Made by a program: the position numbers and the translations under genes. From Leguminivora glycinivorella (lineage: Eukaryota; Arthropoda; Insecta; Lepidoptera; Tortricidae): DNA of 64,000 nucleotides. Each line of letters begins with the position of its first letter. Position 1 is the stretch's first letter. Where the stretch lies: positions 5,842,585 to 5,906,584 of the forward strand of contig NC_062978.1 in the NCBI RefSeq assembly GCF_023078275.1, in the 5' to 3' direction. A model generated the notes under the pieces. It saw only the letters and a list, made by a program, of their open reading frames with translations, was not told where the DNA came from and made no database searches. Shown in pieces: positions 50,657 to 61,564 of the stretch.

Positions 50657-51507
50657 AGTGAAAGTATTTCATTGGACAGTAATTAATAATATAAGACAGA
50701 CTTTAAATAAATTAATAGTTTAAAAAACACTATAAAACACGCTTTTATAAATGCACGTAAAAGCCAAAAATAAATTATGGATCGTTCAAGTTGTCTCTAT
50801 TTGTGAGCTGAAGTTTAAAAACTATGTGCTTTTAATTATAATATTTGATTGTAAAAGCGTGGGGCGCTGGAACAGGAAAGACTTTTTGTATAACTTGCTG
50901 CTAAATCAAATTATGCTATGTTACGGGAAAGAGGTTACACAGATTGACGCGCTAACTGGAGTTGCAGCATGACTAGTAGGTTCTACATTAAACAGTCAAA
51001 TCAATTAAAAGTCAGTGTTCAAAGTAGGTACCAGTTTGTCGAACTCAGACAAAATATGCGCTAGTAGCGAGGAGAGTCGACAGTCACCGACACTTAGAAC
51101 GCCGCTTTTCTCCGGTAATCAAAGTACAAAAGGGGAAAGTGTCTACAGTGACAGGATGCAGAGTTCTTGTTCGTGGACGAGATATCTTTGGTTCTCTTTG
51201 GTAACCCTTAGGCGGCATATGTAAACGTTATGTTCTTATGCAACTTCATTCGCCAGGAAGTTCGGATTAGTATATTTGTTTACAAGAAAGTCTTTCCTGT
51301 TCCAGCGCCCCACGCTTTTACAATCAAATATTATAATTAAAAGCACATAGTTTTTAAACTTCAGCTCACAAATAGAGACAACTTGAACGATCCATAATTT
51401 ATTTTTGGCTTTTACGTGCATTTATAAAAGCGTGTTTTATAGTGTTTTTTAAACTATTAATTTATTTTATACTTTTTAGTCATTAATAATGAAATACTTT
51501 TAACATT
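50657..51507. mobile_element. Foldback element, arms about 200 bp
   Basis: Left arm about 50657-50895 (aaacactataaaacacgctt, aatgcacgtaaaagccaaaa, ggggcgctggaacaggaaag) and right arm about 51283-51507 in inverse, near-identical over about 190 bp. A loop of about 390 bp separates them. The arms can be read as the same short peptide on opposite strands, which follows from the inversion. No transposase. Confidence 0.8.
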
Positions 51508-51824
51508 TATACATAAATTTATTTCAAGTAGGCGGATTTTACATGCCATTTGTGGCTTAACGTGTACTTATTGCTAATTGCTACTTAATAATAACTAGCG
51601 GCTACCTTCTTATTACGGTATTATCATAAAAATGTTTATACCTAGTAAATTATCCGTAAAAGATAGACAATATAGACATGTGCCATCGCGGACTTTTTGA
51701 AGACTTTAGAGAGACATACTTTCGCCATACATTGTTTTGAAGCTCTCAGCTAGTGGGATTTTGTTTGACTCGATTAGAAAATATTGTCACATTTCAACTA
51801 ATTCAAACAAAATTTAAGTATTTC

Positions 51825-54800
51825 TTTTTTGCCGAGCCCCCCTTTATTTGCTCTTAAGGGTCACCGGAAAACCATTACCCAACTTATTTTAAATACAACG
51901 TTAATCTTTCTTTTATGCGGGGGGCTTCGCCCCCCGAGCCCCCCTTTGTTTGCTCTTAAAGGTCACAAGAAAACGCTAACCCAACTTATTTTAAATACTA
52001 CGTTAATCTTTCTTTTATGCGGGGGGCTTCGCCCCCCGAGCCCCCCTTTTCGTTACTCTTAAGGGTCACAAGAAAACCCTAAATCAACTTATTTTAAATA
52101 CAACGTTGATCTTTCTTTTATGCGGGGGGCTTCGCCCCCCGAGCTCCCCTTTGTTTGCTCTTAAAGGTCACAAGAAAACGCTAACCAAACTTATTCTAAA
52201 TACTACGTTGATCTTTCTTTCATGCGGGGGGCTTCGCCCCCCGAGCCCCCTTTTCTTTGCTCTTAAGGATCACAAGAAAACCTTAACCCAACTTATTTTA
52301 AATACAACGTTGATCTTTCTTTCATGCGGGGGCTTCGCCCCCCGAGCCCCCCTTTGTTCGCTCTTAAAGGTCACAAGAAAACGCTAACCCAACTTATTTT
52401 ATATACAACGTTGATCTTTCTTTTATGCGGGGGGCTTCGCCCCCCGAGCCCCCCTTTGTTTGCTCTTAAAGGTCACAAGAAAACGCTAACCCAACTTATT
52501 TTAAATACTACGTTAATCTTTCTTTTATGCGGGGGGCTTCGCCCCCCGAGCCTCCCTTTTCGTTACTCTTAAGGGTAACAAGAAAACCCTAACCCAACTT
52601 ATTTTAAATACAACGTTTATCTTTCTTTTATGCGGGGGGCTTCGCCCCCCGAGCCCCCCTTTGTTTGCTCTTAAAGGTCACAAGAAAACGCTAACCCAAC
52701 TTATTTTAAATACTACGTTAATCTTTCTTTTATGCGGGGGCTTCGCCCCCGAGCCCCCTTTGTTTGCTCTTAAAGGTCACAAGAAAACGCTAACCCAACT
52801 TATTCTAAATACTACGTAGATCTTTCTTTCATGCGGGGGCTTCGCCCCCGAGCCCCCTTTTTTTTTACTCTTAAGGATCACAAGAAAACCTTAACCCAAC
52901 TTATTTTAAATACTACGTTGATCTTTCTATCATGAGGGGGGCTTCGCCCCCCGAGCCCCCCTTTGTTTGCTCTTAAAGGTCACAAGAAAACGCTAACCCA
53001 ACTTATTTTAAATACTACGTTAATCTTTCTTTTATGCGGGGAGCTTCGCCCTCCGACCCCCCCTTTTCGTTACTCTTAAGGGTAACAAGAAAACCCTAAC
53101 CCAACTTATTTTAAATACAACGTTTATCTTTCTTTTATGCGGGGGGCTTCGCCCCCCGAGCCCCCCTTTGTTTGCTCTTAAAGGTCACAAGAAAACGCTA
53201 ACCCAACTTATCTTAAATACTACGTTGATCTTTCTTTCATGCGGGGGGCTTCGCCCCCCGAGCCCCACTTTGTTTGCTCTTAAAGGTCACAAGAAAACGC
53301 TAACCCAACTTATTCTAAATACTACGTAGATCTTTCTTTCATGCGGGGGGCTTCGCCCCCCGAGCCGCCCTTTTCTTTACTCTTAAGGGTCACAAGAAAA
53401 CCCTAAACCAACTTATTTTAAATACAACGTTGATCTTTCTTTCATGCGGGGGCTTCGCCCCCGAGCCCCCTTTGTTTGCTCTTAAAGGTCACAAGAAAAC
53501 GCTAACCCAACTTATTTTAAATACTACGTTAATCTTTCTTATATGCGGGGGCTTCGCCCTCGAGCCCCCTTTTCGTTACTCTTAAGGGTAACAAGAAAAC
53601 CCTAACCCAACTTATTTTAAATACAACGTTTATCCTTTCTTTTATGCGGGGGCTTCGCCCCCGAGCCCCCCCTTTGTTTGCTCTTAAAGGTCACAAGAAA
53701 ACGCTAACCCAACTTATTTTAAATACAACGTTGATCTTTCTTTTATGCGGGGGCTTCGCCCCCCGAGCCCCCCTTTGTTTGCTCTTAAAGGTCACAAGAA
53801 AACGCTAACCCAACTTATTTTAAATACTACGTTAATCTTTCTTTTATGCGGGGGGCTTCGCCCCCCAAGCCTCCCTTTTCGTTACTCTTAAGGGTAACAA
53901 GAAAACCCTAACCCAACTTATTTTAAATACAACGTTTATCTTTCTTTTATGCGGGGGCTTCGCCCCCGAGCCCCCCCTTTGTTTGCTCTTAAAAGTCACA
54001 AGAAAACGCTAACGCAACTTATCTTAAATACTACGCTGATCTTTCTTTCATGCGGGGGCTTCGCCCCCCGAGCCCCCCTTTGTTTGCTCTTAAAGGTCAC
54101 AAGTAAACGCTAACCCAACTTATTCTAAATACTACGTAGATCTTTCATTCATGCGGGGGCTTCGCCCCCCGAGCCCCCCTTTTCTTTACTCTTAAGGATC
54201 ACAAGAAAACCTTAACCCAACTTATTTTAAATACAACGTTGATCATTCTTTTATGCGGGGGCTTCGCCCCCCGAGCCCCCCTTTGTTTGCTCTGACAGGT
54301 CACAAGAAAACGCTAACCCAACTTATTTTAAATACTACGTTGATCTTTCTTTCATGCAGTGGGCTTCGCCCCCCGAGCCCCCCTTTTCGTTACTCTTAAG
54401 GGTAACAAAAAACCCTAACCCAACTTATTTTAAATACAACGTTTATCTTTATTTTATGCGAAGTCGCGATTCGTTACTCTTAAAGGTCACAAGAAAACTC
54501 TAACCCAACTTATTTTAAATACTACGTTGATCTTTCTTTCATGCGGGGGGCTTCGCCCCCCGAGCCTCCTTTTCTTTACTCTTAAGGATCACAAGAAAAC
54601 CTTTGTTTGCTCTTAAAGGTCACAAGAAATCGCTAACCCAACTTATTTTAAATACTACGTTAATCTTTCTTTTATGCGGGGGCTTCGCCCCCAAGCCCCC
54701 TTTTCGTTACTCTTAAGGGTAACAAGAAAACCCTAACCCAAATTATTTTAAATACAACGTTTATCTTTCTTTTATGCGGGGCTTCGCCCCCGAGCCCCCC

Positions 54801-55205
54801 CCTTGTTTGCTCTTAAAGGTCACAAGAAAACGCTAACCCAACTTATCTTCAATACTAAAGATCTTTCTTTCATGCGGGGGCTTCGCCCCGAGCCCCCCTT
54901 TGTTTGCTCTTAAAGGTCACAAGAAAACGCTAACCCCACTTATTCTAAATACTACGTAGATCTTTCTTTTTACAACGTTGATCTTTCTTTTATGCGGGGG
55001 GCTTCGCCCCCCGAGCCCCCCTTTGTTTGCTCTGAAAGGTCACAAGAAAACGCTAACCCAACTTATTTTAAATACTACGTTAATCTTTCTTTTATGCGGG
55101 GGCTTCGCCCCCCGAGCCCCCCTTTGTTTGCTCTTAAAGGTCACAAGAAAACGCTAACCCAACTTAATTTAAATACTACGTTGATCTTTCTTTCATGCTT
55201 CCCCC
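51825..55205 (+). repeat. 103-bp GC-hairpin satellite, about 33 units
   Basis: Each unit has ggggggcttcgcccccc (a 7-bp stem with a ttc loop), gagcccccctttgtttgctc, aaaggtcacaagaaaacgct, aacccaacttattttaaata and cgttgatctttc. Unit variants (gttactcttaagggtaac, ttactcttaaggatcac, gctcttaaaggtcac) recur in a repeating order, suggesting higher-order expansion. Confidence 0.93.
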
Positions 55206-55211
55206 CTCGAG

Positions 55212-55236
55212 CCCCCCCCCCCCCCCCCCCCCCCCT
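55212..55236 (+). repeat. Poly-C run
   Basis: An uninterrupted run of more than 20 C between the two satellites, where copy 1 has a different junction. Its length is likely to be unstable or mis-sequenced. Confidence 0.9.
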
Positions 55237-55239
55237 TTT

Positions 55240-55990
55240 TTCTGTTCTTATCTTCCGGCACCATCATCAGGCCTTGAAACCTAATCGTAGTTATAGTTCA
55301 TTACAAGACTTTTCTAAGAAGCCCAAAAACAGCTATGATACGATGTTCCATCATGTAGTTCCAGTTCATATCTTCCGGCTCCATCATCAGACCTTGAAAC
55401 CTAATCGTATTCAAAGTTCATTACAAGACTTTTCTAAAAAGCCCAAAAACAGCTATGATACGATGTTCCATCATGTAGTTCCAGTTCATATCTTCCGGCT
55501 CCATCATCAGACCTTGAAACCTAATCGTAGTCAAAGTTCGTTACAAGACTTTTCTAAGAAGCCCAAAAACAGCTATGATACAATGTTCCATCATGTAGTT
55601 CCAGCTCATATCTTCCGGCTCCATTATCAGACCTTGAAACCTAATTGTAGTCAAAGTTCATTACAAGACTTTCCTAAGAAGCCCAAAAACAGCTTTGATA
55701 CGATGTTCCATCATGTAGTTCCAGTTCATATCTTCCGGCTCCATCATCAGACCTTGAAACCTAATCGTAGTCAAAGTTCATTACAAGACTTGTCTAAGAA
55801 ACCCAAAAATAGCTATGATACGATGTTCCATCATGTAGTTCCAGTTCATATCTTTCGGCTTCATCATCAGACCTTGAAACCTAATTGTAGTCAAAGTTCA
55901 TTACAAGACTTTTCTAAGAAACCCAAAAACGGCTATGATACGATGTTCCATCATGTAGTTCCAGTTCATATCTTCCGACTCCATCATCAG
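55240..55990 (+). repeat. 120-bp satellite, six full units
   Basis: ccatcatcag recurs at 55261, 55381, 55501, 55621, 55741, 55861 and 55981. Same unit as at 34565-35083 in inverse. The long open frame across it (54992-56134) is a by-product of unit length. Confidence 0.93.
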
Positions 55991-56284
55991 ATCAGCTCAA
56001 CAGTACCATATTATTGTATTGTCATCGGAACTACATATAGCTGCCAATTTTCATTACGCTACGACTCCTGGAAGATGGTTAAATTAGCTTCCTTAGATTC
56101 CATTACATACATAGTTACATACACGACGACCTAATAAAAGCGTGTTAAAAAGGGTCAAGTAGCCTATTGCAGATGAAGGTATTTTGCCGCTGCTGTGACT
56201 GTCAGTTACATTCTGATCTGTCTTTGTAAAAGACCATTATAAATTTAAATAGATATCATACATGAAAGAAAAAACGACAGGGCC

Positions 56285-56360
56285 CACTGGTGGCCGAGCC
56301 GGGAATCGAACCCGGGTCTTCAGCTTACGCGGCTAACGTCCTCACCACTAGACCCGACGA
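56285..56360 (-). ncRNA. tRNA-like sequence (pseudo-tRNA or SINE head)
   Basis: On the - strand: gggtctagtggtgaggac (box A-like D arm), ... ccgggttcgattcccgg (perfect T arm and loop), ctcggccacca. The 5' acceptor strand does not pair with ctcggcc and the base before the expected anticodon is not T. I therefore call it tRNA-derived rather than a functional tRNA. Confidence 0.5.
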
Positions 56361-57000
56361 AAAGAACAAGTCGAAAAATATTCAATAAAATAATTTGGTT
56401 TGTTCCCTAGTTGTAAAAGACCATTGTTTAAAAATGATATATTTACGTAGTTTAGGTAAAAAGGCCAAAAAAAGTGTACCTATGTAACCGTTTACGTACA
56501 AGTATGTATTTTGATTCTTCTAGAAATCACGGCAGTTTAAATAAATCCTTCCGCCGAACAAGGCAAAGAAGTTGTGATCCCAATTAGAAGTAGATAAGGT
56601 GTGAGTACCGGGATTCATTAGAAAACCAGTTTGAATTTGTAGCTTGGTGTTCGAAAACACGGTATACAGTTCAATGAGTATTCTAGTGGCTGTTACGTTA
56701 GTAAGTAGAAGTATGTTCTGGAATTATTCGGCGTCCCAAAGGGGTGCGAGCCTGCGAGGGAAAGCTCGTGCGAATTATAGGCACTTAGTTTAAACGATAG
56801 CCCGCTAGGAATTGTGTCTCTTTACACTCTACACTCGACAAATTGCACTATTTTAATTGCTATTCGGTTGTTTCTTAACACAAACTTCTTTACCTAAGAA
56901 GAGGAAAACTACAATGCCGAAAGAGACAGCGCTTTTTTATATTCTTTATTTTATATACAATTAATTTTATTTTATTTTGTTTACTTTATAACCCCGACGG

Positions 57001-57125
57001 CCCCGGGTTCGAATCCCGGTAAGGGCATTTATTTGTGTGATGAACACAGATATTTATTTTGTTCCTAAGTCATGGATGTTTTCAATGTAACTTATATAAG
57101 TGTGTATTTATCTATGTGTTCCCCA
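57001..57125 (+). mobile_element. tRNA-derived SINE, head part
   Basis: ccccgggttcgaatcccggt, gcatttatttgtgtgatgaa, catggatgttttcaatgt; body then diverges. Confidence 0.75.
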
Positions 57126-57201
57126 ATATTTATTTAGGTATTTAACCATGGTTTTGATCACAATGGTAGTTAAGTATATTTAATTTGTAATTGAACCATG
57201 T

Positions 57202-57333
57202 GCGGATCCAGGGGGGGGGGGGGGTAGGGGTCATGACCCCCCCCCGGAGAAGTTGGCCATACAAATAGACCACGTGACCTACCCCTGGGGCCCCGGGCCT
57301 TTACCACGAGACCCCGGGCACGAAGCTGGATCC
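57202..57333. repeat. Small TIR element gcggatccag
   Basis: Ends gcggatccag and ctggatccgc are exact inverses, 132 bp apart. Inside are a G-run (57210-57223) and a C-run (57236-57245), and gaccacgtgacc. It lies between the two SINE pieces. Confidence 0.6.
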
Positions 57334-57424
57334 GCGCTTGAATTGAACAGTAACACAATTTCAAACACATATGAATCATGAGGTTTACAAGACAAAGTAA
57401 CCGGTTCATGTTTTGTGTTTCAAA

Positions 57425-57612
57425 GAATGTAGTAGTTGTGTGATGAGCACTGATATTTGTTCCTGTCATGGATGTTTTCTATGTTTATAAGTATTTGTAC
57501 ATTATATATATCGTTGTCTGAGTAGGTACCTGCAACACAAGCCTTCTTGAGCTTACCGTGGGATTCAGTCAATCTCTGTAAGTGTCCTATAATATTTATT
57601 ATTTATATTATT
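57425..57612 (+). mobile_element. tRNA-derived SINE, 3' part
   Basis: gtgtgatgagcactgatatt, tcgttgtctgagtaggtacc, aagccttcttgagcttaccg, tcctataatatttatta. Headless copy. Confidence 0.78.
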
Positions 57613-57944
57613 AATTAACATAATACATTTTTAGAGTTATTTAGGTTTTTTAGATTAAATTTAGTTTTACTTGTAGGCTAATTTGTACCTATTTTATACG
57701 TTTTATTGAATAAATTCATTAGTAACATAACCCATTTCAAGAGTATTAATTAGAGAGTAGAGACTGTAATCTATGTACATTGTACACCATAATATTTGCG
57801 GCAGATATTGATAATTGATTTGAACTCAATTTAGACCTTATTATTTATTGTAAACTACATTCTGACCTCCTTTTCGGGTGTTCTAATACGGCAAGTGAAA
57901 GAAGAAACAAAGTGACATTTCTATCAATGTCACGTCATGTAAAA

Positions 57945-58486
57945 AACCGGCCAAGAGCGTGTCGGGCCACGCTCAATGTAGGGTTCCGTAGTTTTCCGTA
58001 TTTTTCTCAAAAACTACTAAACCTATCAAGTTCAAAATAATTTTCCTAGAAAGTCTTTATAAAGTTCTACTTTTGTGATTTTTTTCATATTTTTTAAACA
58101 TATGGTTCAAACGTTAGAGGGGTGGGGGGACGCACTTTTTTTTCCTTTAGGAGCGATTATTTACGAAAATATTAATATTATCAAAAAACGGTCTTAGTAA
58201 ACCCTTATTCATTTTTTAATACCTATCCAACAATATATCACACGTTGAGGTTGGAATAAAAAAAAAAATCAGCCCCCACTTTACATGTAGGGGGGTACCC
58301 TAATAAATCATTTTTTTCTATTTTTTATTTTTGCACTTTGTTGGCGTAATTGATATACATATTGGTACCAAATTTCAGCTTTCTAGTGCTAACGGTTACT
58401 GAGATTATCCGCGGACGGACGGACGGACGGACGGACAGACAGACATGGCGAAACTATAAGGGTTCCTAGTTGACTACGGAACCCTA
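57945..58486 (+). repeat. ccggccaagagcg repeat (family 2), copy 3
   Basis: Full-length, nearly the same as 22771-23312 (agcgtgtcgggccacgctca ... gttgactacggaacccta), again next to an A-run (gtaaaaaa). Confidence 0.88.
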
Positions 58487-58692
58487 AAAATAGTGCTGAT
58501 CTTGAATACTAAATTAATAATTATGTTAAATTAAAGATCTTCATAAAAACAATAATAGTTCTGCTAATCAGTGAAAACGGACACTTGACGAAAGACAAAA
58601 AAAACCTGTGAAACTGTGTATTTTGGTACGTTATTCCTGACATCTACAATATTCACTTACAAATAAATAAGCAGTGACATAGTATCGATAGT

Positions 58693-58762
58693 CTATCCGG
58701 AAAGTCAAGTTGTGAAATGTATTGGACACCATACATTTCACGACTCGACTTTCCGAACAAAC
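58693..58762. repeat. Short hairpin ccggaaagtcaagt
   Basis: tccggaaagtcaagttgtga ... tcacgactcgactttccga: two inverse arms of about 30 bp. Confidence 0.7.
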
Positions 58763-58855
58763 TAACAGATAATAAACTTATTCGTTAGCATTAACAAAAA
58801 GTCTAAAAAAACTACTCGTTTAAGGCCTGAATTTATAAGATAAGACAAATAAACT

Positions 58856-59092
58856 GGTGACGGGTTAAGAATTTCACCACCCCCTTTCTTTCTGTGGGTG
58901 TCGTAGAAGTCGACTGTGGGATATGGGTTAAATTGTGGCGTAGGCGAGAGGCTGGCAACCTGTCACTGCAATGTCACAATTTGGATTTCTTTTCGACCTC
59001 TTTTTGCCAAGAGTGGTACTGAAACTTAGTAGTTCATGTGCTCTGCCTACCCCTTTATGGGATACAGGCGTGATTATTATGTATGTATGTAT
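58856..59092 (+). repeat. Interspersed repeat (gtcgtagaagtcgactgtgg)
   Basis: aatttcaccacccccttt, gtgtcgtagaagtcgactgt, gctggcaacctgtcactgc, tgctctgcctacccctttat, gggatacaggcgtgat. An inverse copy lies 400 bp downstream. Confidence 0.65.
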
Positions 59093-59479
59093 TTTCTATC
59101 AATTTTAACGCTTTCGAGCGAGCTATGTCAATCAAAGTGTAGTTTAACGTTTAAGTGACGACGTATTTAGACGTTGCATGCCAAAAAGGGTAATTACCTA
59201 TCCTAAAAGCTCTAAAACCAATGGTAGAATCCCTGACGAATTAACACCACGGAGTCCTTCTTTACGCTACGTATAAAGTCGTCTGTCTCAGCGCATTAAT
59301 CAAAATCCTTGCTCAAGTCTAATCAAGGAATGTCCTCGCAAAGAAATGAGTCAAGCGTTAATTTTCTTAATGTATCTTGTTAAGGTCGAGTATCCCGTTC
59401 AGCTTTTGAATAAATTACGACAAAATTAACTGCAGAGATAGATCCTGGCTTGAGAATTTCATGGTGTTTTGATACATAC

Positions 59480-59862
59480 TACAATCACGCCTGTATCCCA
59501 TAAATGGGTAGGCAGAGCATATGAAAATACTTAAGCTGAAACTTAGCCACTTTTGGCAAATAAGTGTTTTTTATACTACGTCTGTGGCAAACAAGCGTAC
59601 GGTCCGCCTGATGGAAAGCAGTCACCGTAACCTATGGACGCCTGCAACAAAGAGTGTGACATACGCGTTGCCAATCCATTAGAAACTTGTACACTCCTTT
59701 TTGCTGTGTTAAGTAATTACACAACAGGGGTGAAAGAAAACGAAACTATGACTTTGCAGTGACAGGTTGCCAGCCACTTGCCTACGATACAATTTAACCC
59801 ATATACCACAGTAGACTTCTACGGGAAGAAAAAGGGTGGTGAAATTCTAGGGATAGGTTTTT
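59480..59862 (-). repeat. Inverse copy of the 58856 repeat, interrupted
   Basis: atcacgcctgtatcccataa ... ccacttttggcaaataag, then a retroposon tail, then cagtgacaggttgccagcc ... gggtggtgaaattc. Confidence 0.65.
59580..59727. repeat. Retroposon 3' region inserted in 59480-59862
   Basis: tggcaaacaagcgtacggtc, cgcctgatggaaagcag, ccattagaaacttgtacact. Relative of 11632-12110 and 33785-34100. Confidence 0.7.
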
Positions 59863-60287
59863 GATATTACTTAAATACGACCGACCTCAAAGAATGGCGC
59901 TAATTGTCACAAGTAATCTTATAAGCCTGACCTGACAGGCATAAAAGAAACGGTTGACTTTGGAAATAATTTGCCTCTATAAGATTTAACATAGGAAAGG
60001 CATCCTTTGGGCGAGCTCACTCCATCGTAGGCCATCGTAGGCCTTTGGCTAGTCTGTGGCCAAGAGTAAGCCCATTTATAATTAAAAAAAAAAGCCTATA
60101 AAAAGGGCACGGACTCCAAAGTGCGCCCGGAAGTTAATATAAAACTTTCATCCCATTTTTAACCTATTTTTCCAAAACGCGGAAATTACTTTTCTTGTTT
60201 CTTACGTAACTACCTTCTTACAGAGTTTCAAGTCCATAGCTTAAAAAAAAACTTAAACCCCATACAAAAGTTCATCCCCACTTTAAC

Positions 60288-60400
60288 CCTCAGGCCCACT
60301 TGCACCAACCACTTAACTCAGGGTTAGTGGGCTGTCATCTGTCAAATTCCATAAAAAAGGGTTAACCCACCATATTCGTTGGTGCAAGTGACCCTTAGAG
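60288..60400. mobile_element. Hairpin MITE (cacttgcaccaac)
   Basis: cccacttgcaccaaccactt ... ggttaacccacc ... gttggtgcaagtgaccct, inverted ends of about 20 bp over 110 bp. Confidence 0.75.
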
Positions 60401-61554
60401 GACGAAAATGACTATAGTAAGTGATGATAAATGATAAGACATAAGGCATCAATATGAGGTGAAAACTATATCAAATTACAGAAACAGAATCAGATCCACG
60501 ATTGTTCTCTTTCATCCGTTTAATGAATTTATCCGCACGCATGTACGTACAATTATACATAATTTATGTTTAACGTATTAAGCCAATAAAAGGTATTAAG
60601 TGGTTATCTCTTGCTCTGATTAAACCAGTTTTTTGATGTTACTATACCACAGTATAATAAAGAGTACTATCGTGACAATATTACAGTACAGGTACCCAAT
60701 AATTACTTGAATATATTTTGCACTTATATGTAATAATTTATTGCATAAGCAAAGTTTTTACTTACCCAAATCCTAGAAATTGAGTGAGCTTAGCTTTCGA
60801 ATGTGACTTTTTAAAAGTTTTATTTAAGGAAGAATATTTGAATTTGTAATTTGGTTTGTTCTGTAAGTAAACTTTCCCTGTAGATAATTATTTTCTTGCT
60901 ATCATAAATAATTCAAATTGAAAACAACATTCGGATTAAATAATAAAATAGTGATACATCACAAATAAGACTAAGATTTTCCTCAAAGTGATCGATCACT
61001 CCGACTCCCACCGTAACGTCCTTATAATCATTAGTATTTGGTTGAGTTAGCAAAAGCAAACACTGACCAAGAAGTCATGAATCATCTAAAGCCAGCAATC
61101 CGCCTGATGGCTAGTAAAAAGCGAAATGAGCGAGATTATTTATGATCGGACGTTACTCAGCGATTCAGCCGGTCTAGCAAAGTTGTAATCGGTTACGTTC
61201 CGCGGCGAGCGAAGCGCAACTGGCTCTGTCGCGCTCATACGGATGAGTTATACTGACTGCGGTGAAGAAGGAAAGACTGTTGACATTTAATGCTTGAATG
61301 TTAGCCGAAGAAGAAAGTTATGATATGTAAAGAGTGTTGACTGGCGGCAATCAAAGCACGGTCGCGTGATAAAGCGTCAGACCGTCCCATTCGCATTTGT
61401 AAGTGCAATTGGGATTTACCAACTCGATACTGTATATCACACTAGTGCTACGCCCGACGGAACCAAAGAACTTCAGAAAGTATTAGCTACCCATGAGCCT
61501 CATTATCAAATATATGGCGATGGTTGAGAAGCTCTTGAATAGCTGAAGGATCTT
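60401..61554. other. No gene recognised
   Basis: AT-rich. Notable only for the end word ccacagtataataaagagt at about 60648-60666 and a partial gtcgcgtgataaagcg hairpin at 61355-61425. Confidence 0.4.
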
Positions 61555-61564
61555 ACGATCGTTA

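Larger units (their letters stand above)
51825..56147 (+). mobile_element. Two-satellite element, copy 2
   Basis: Same order as copy 1: roughly 103-bp satellite (51825-55205, about 33 units), a poly-C run (55212-55236), 120-bp satellite (six full units from 55261), then the unique end 55981-56147 finishing cctaataaaagcgtgttaa. After this word the two copies diverge, which marks the element's right boundary. Confidence 0.85.

Noticed and set aside
51825..55205. Regular GC-hairpin repeats as a CRISPR array
   Set aside because: Whole 103-bp units repeat with no unique spacers, and the genome is eukaryotic; it is a satellite.
54992..56134. 380-codon open frame (repeated HHVVPVHIFRLHHQ segment)
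   Set aside because: It runs through both satellites. The 120-bp unit keeps frame automatically, and the inverse copy at 34.5-35.3 kb opens for the same reason. No domain and no start context.
56285..56360. Functional tRNA gene
   Set aside because: The acceptor stem does not pair and the anticodon loop lacks the invariant T before the anticodon.
57202..57333. GC-rich segment as a CpG promoter
   Set aside because: It is bounded by inverted gcggatccag ends and G/C homopolymers between SINE pieces, which fits a small repeat better.
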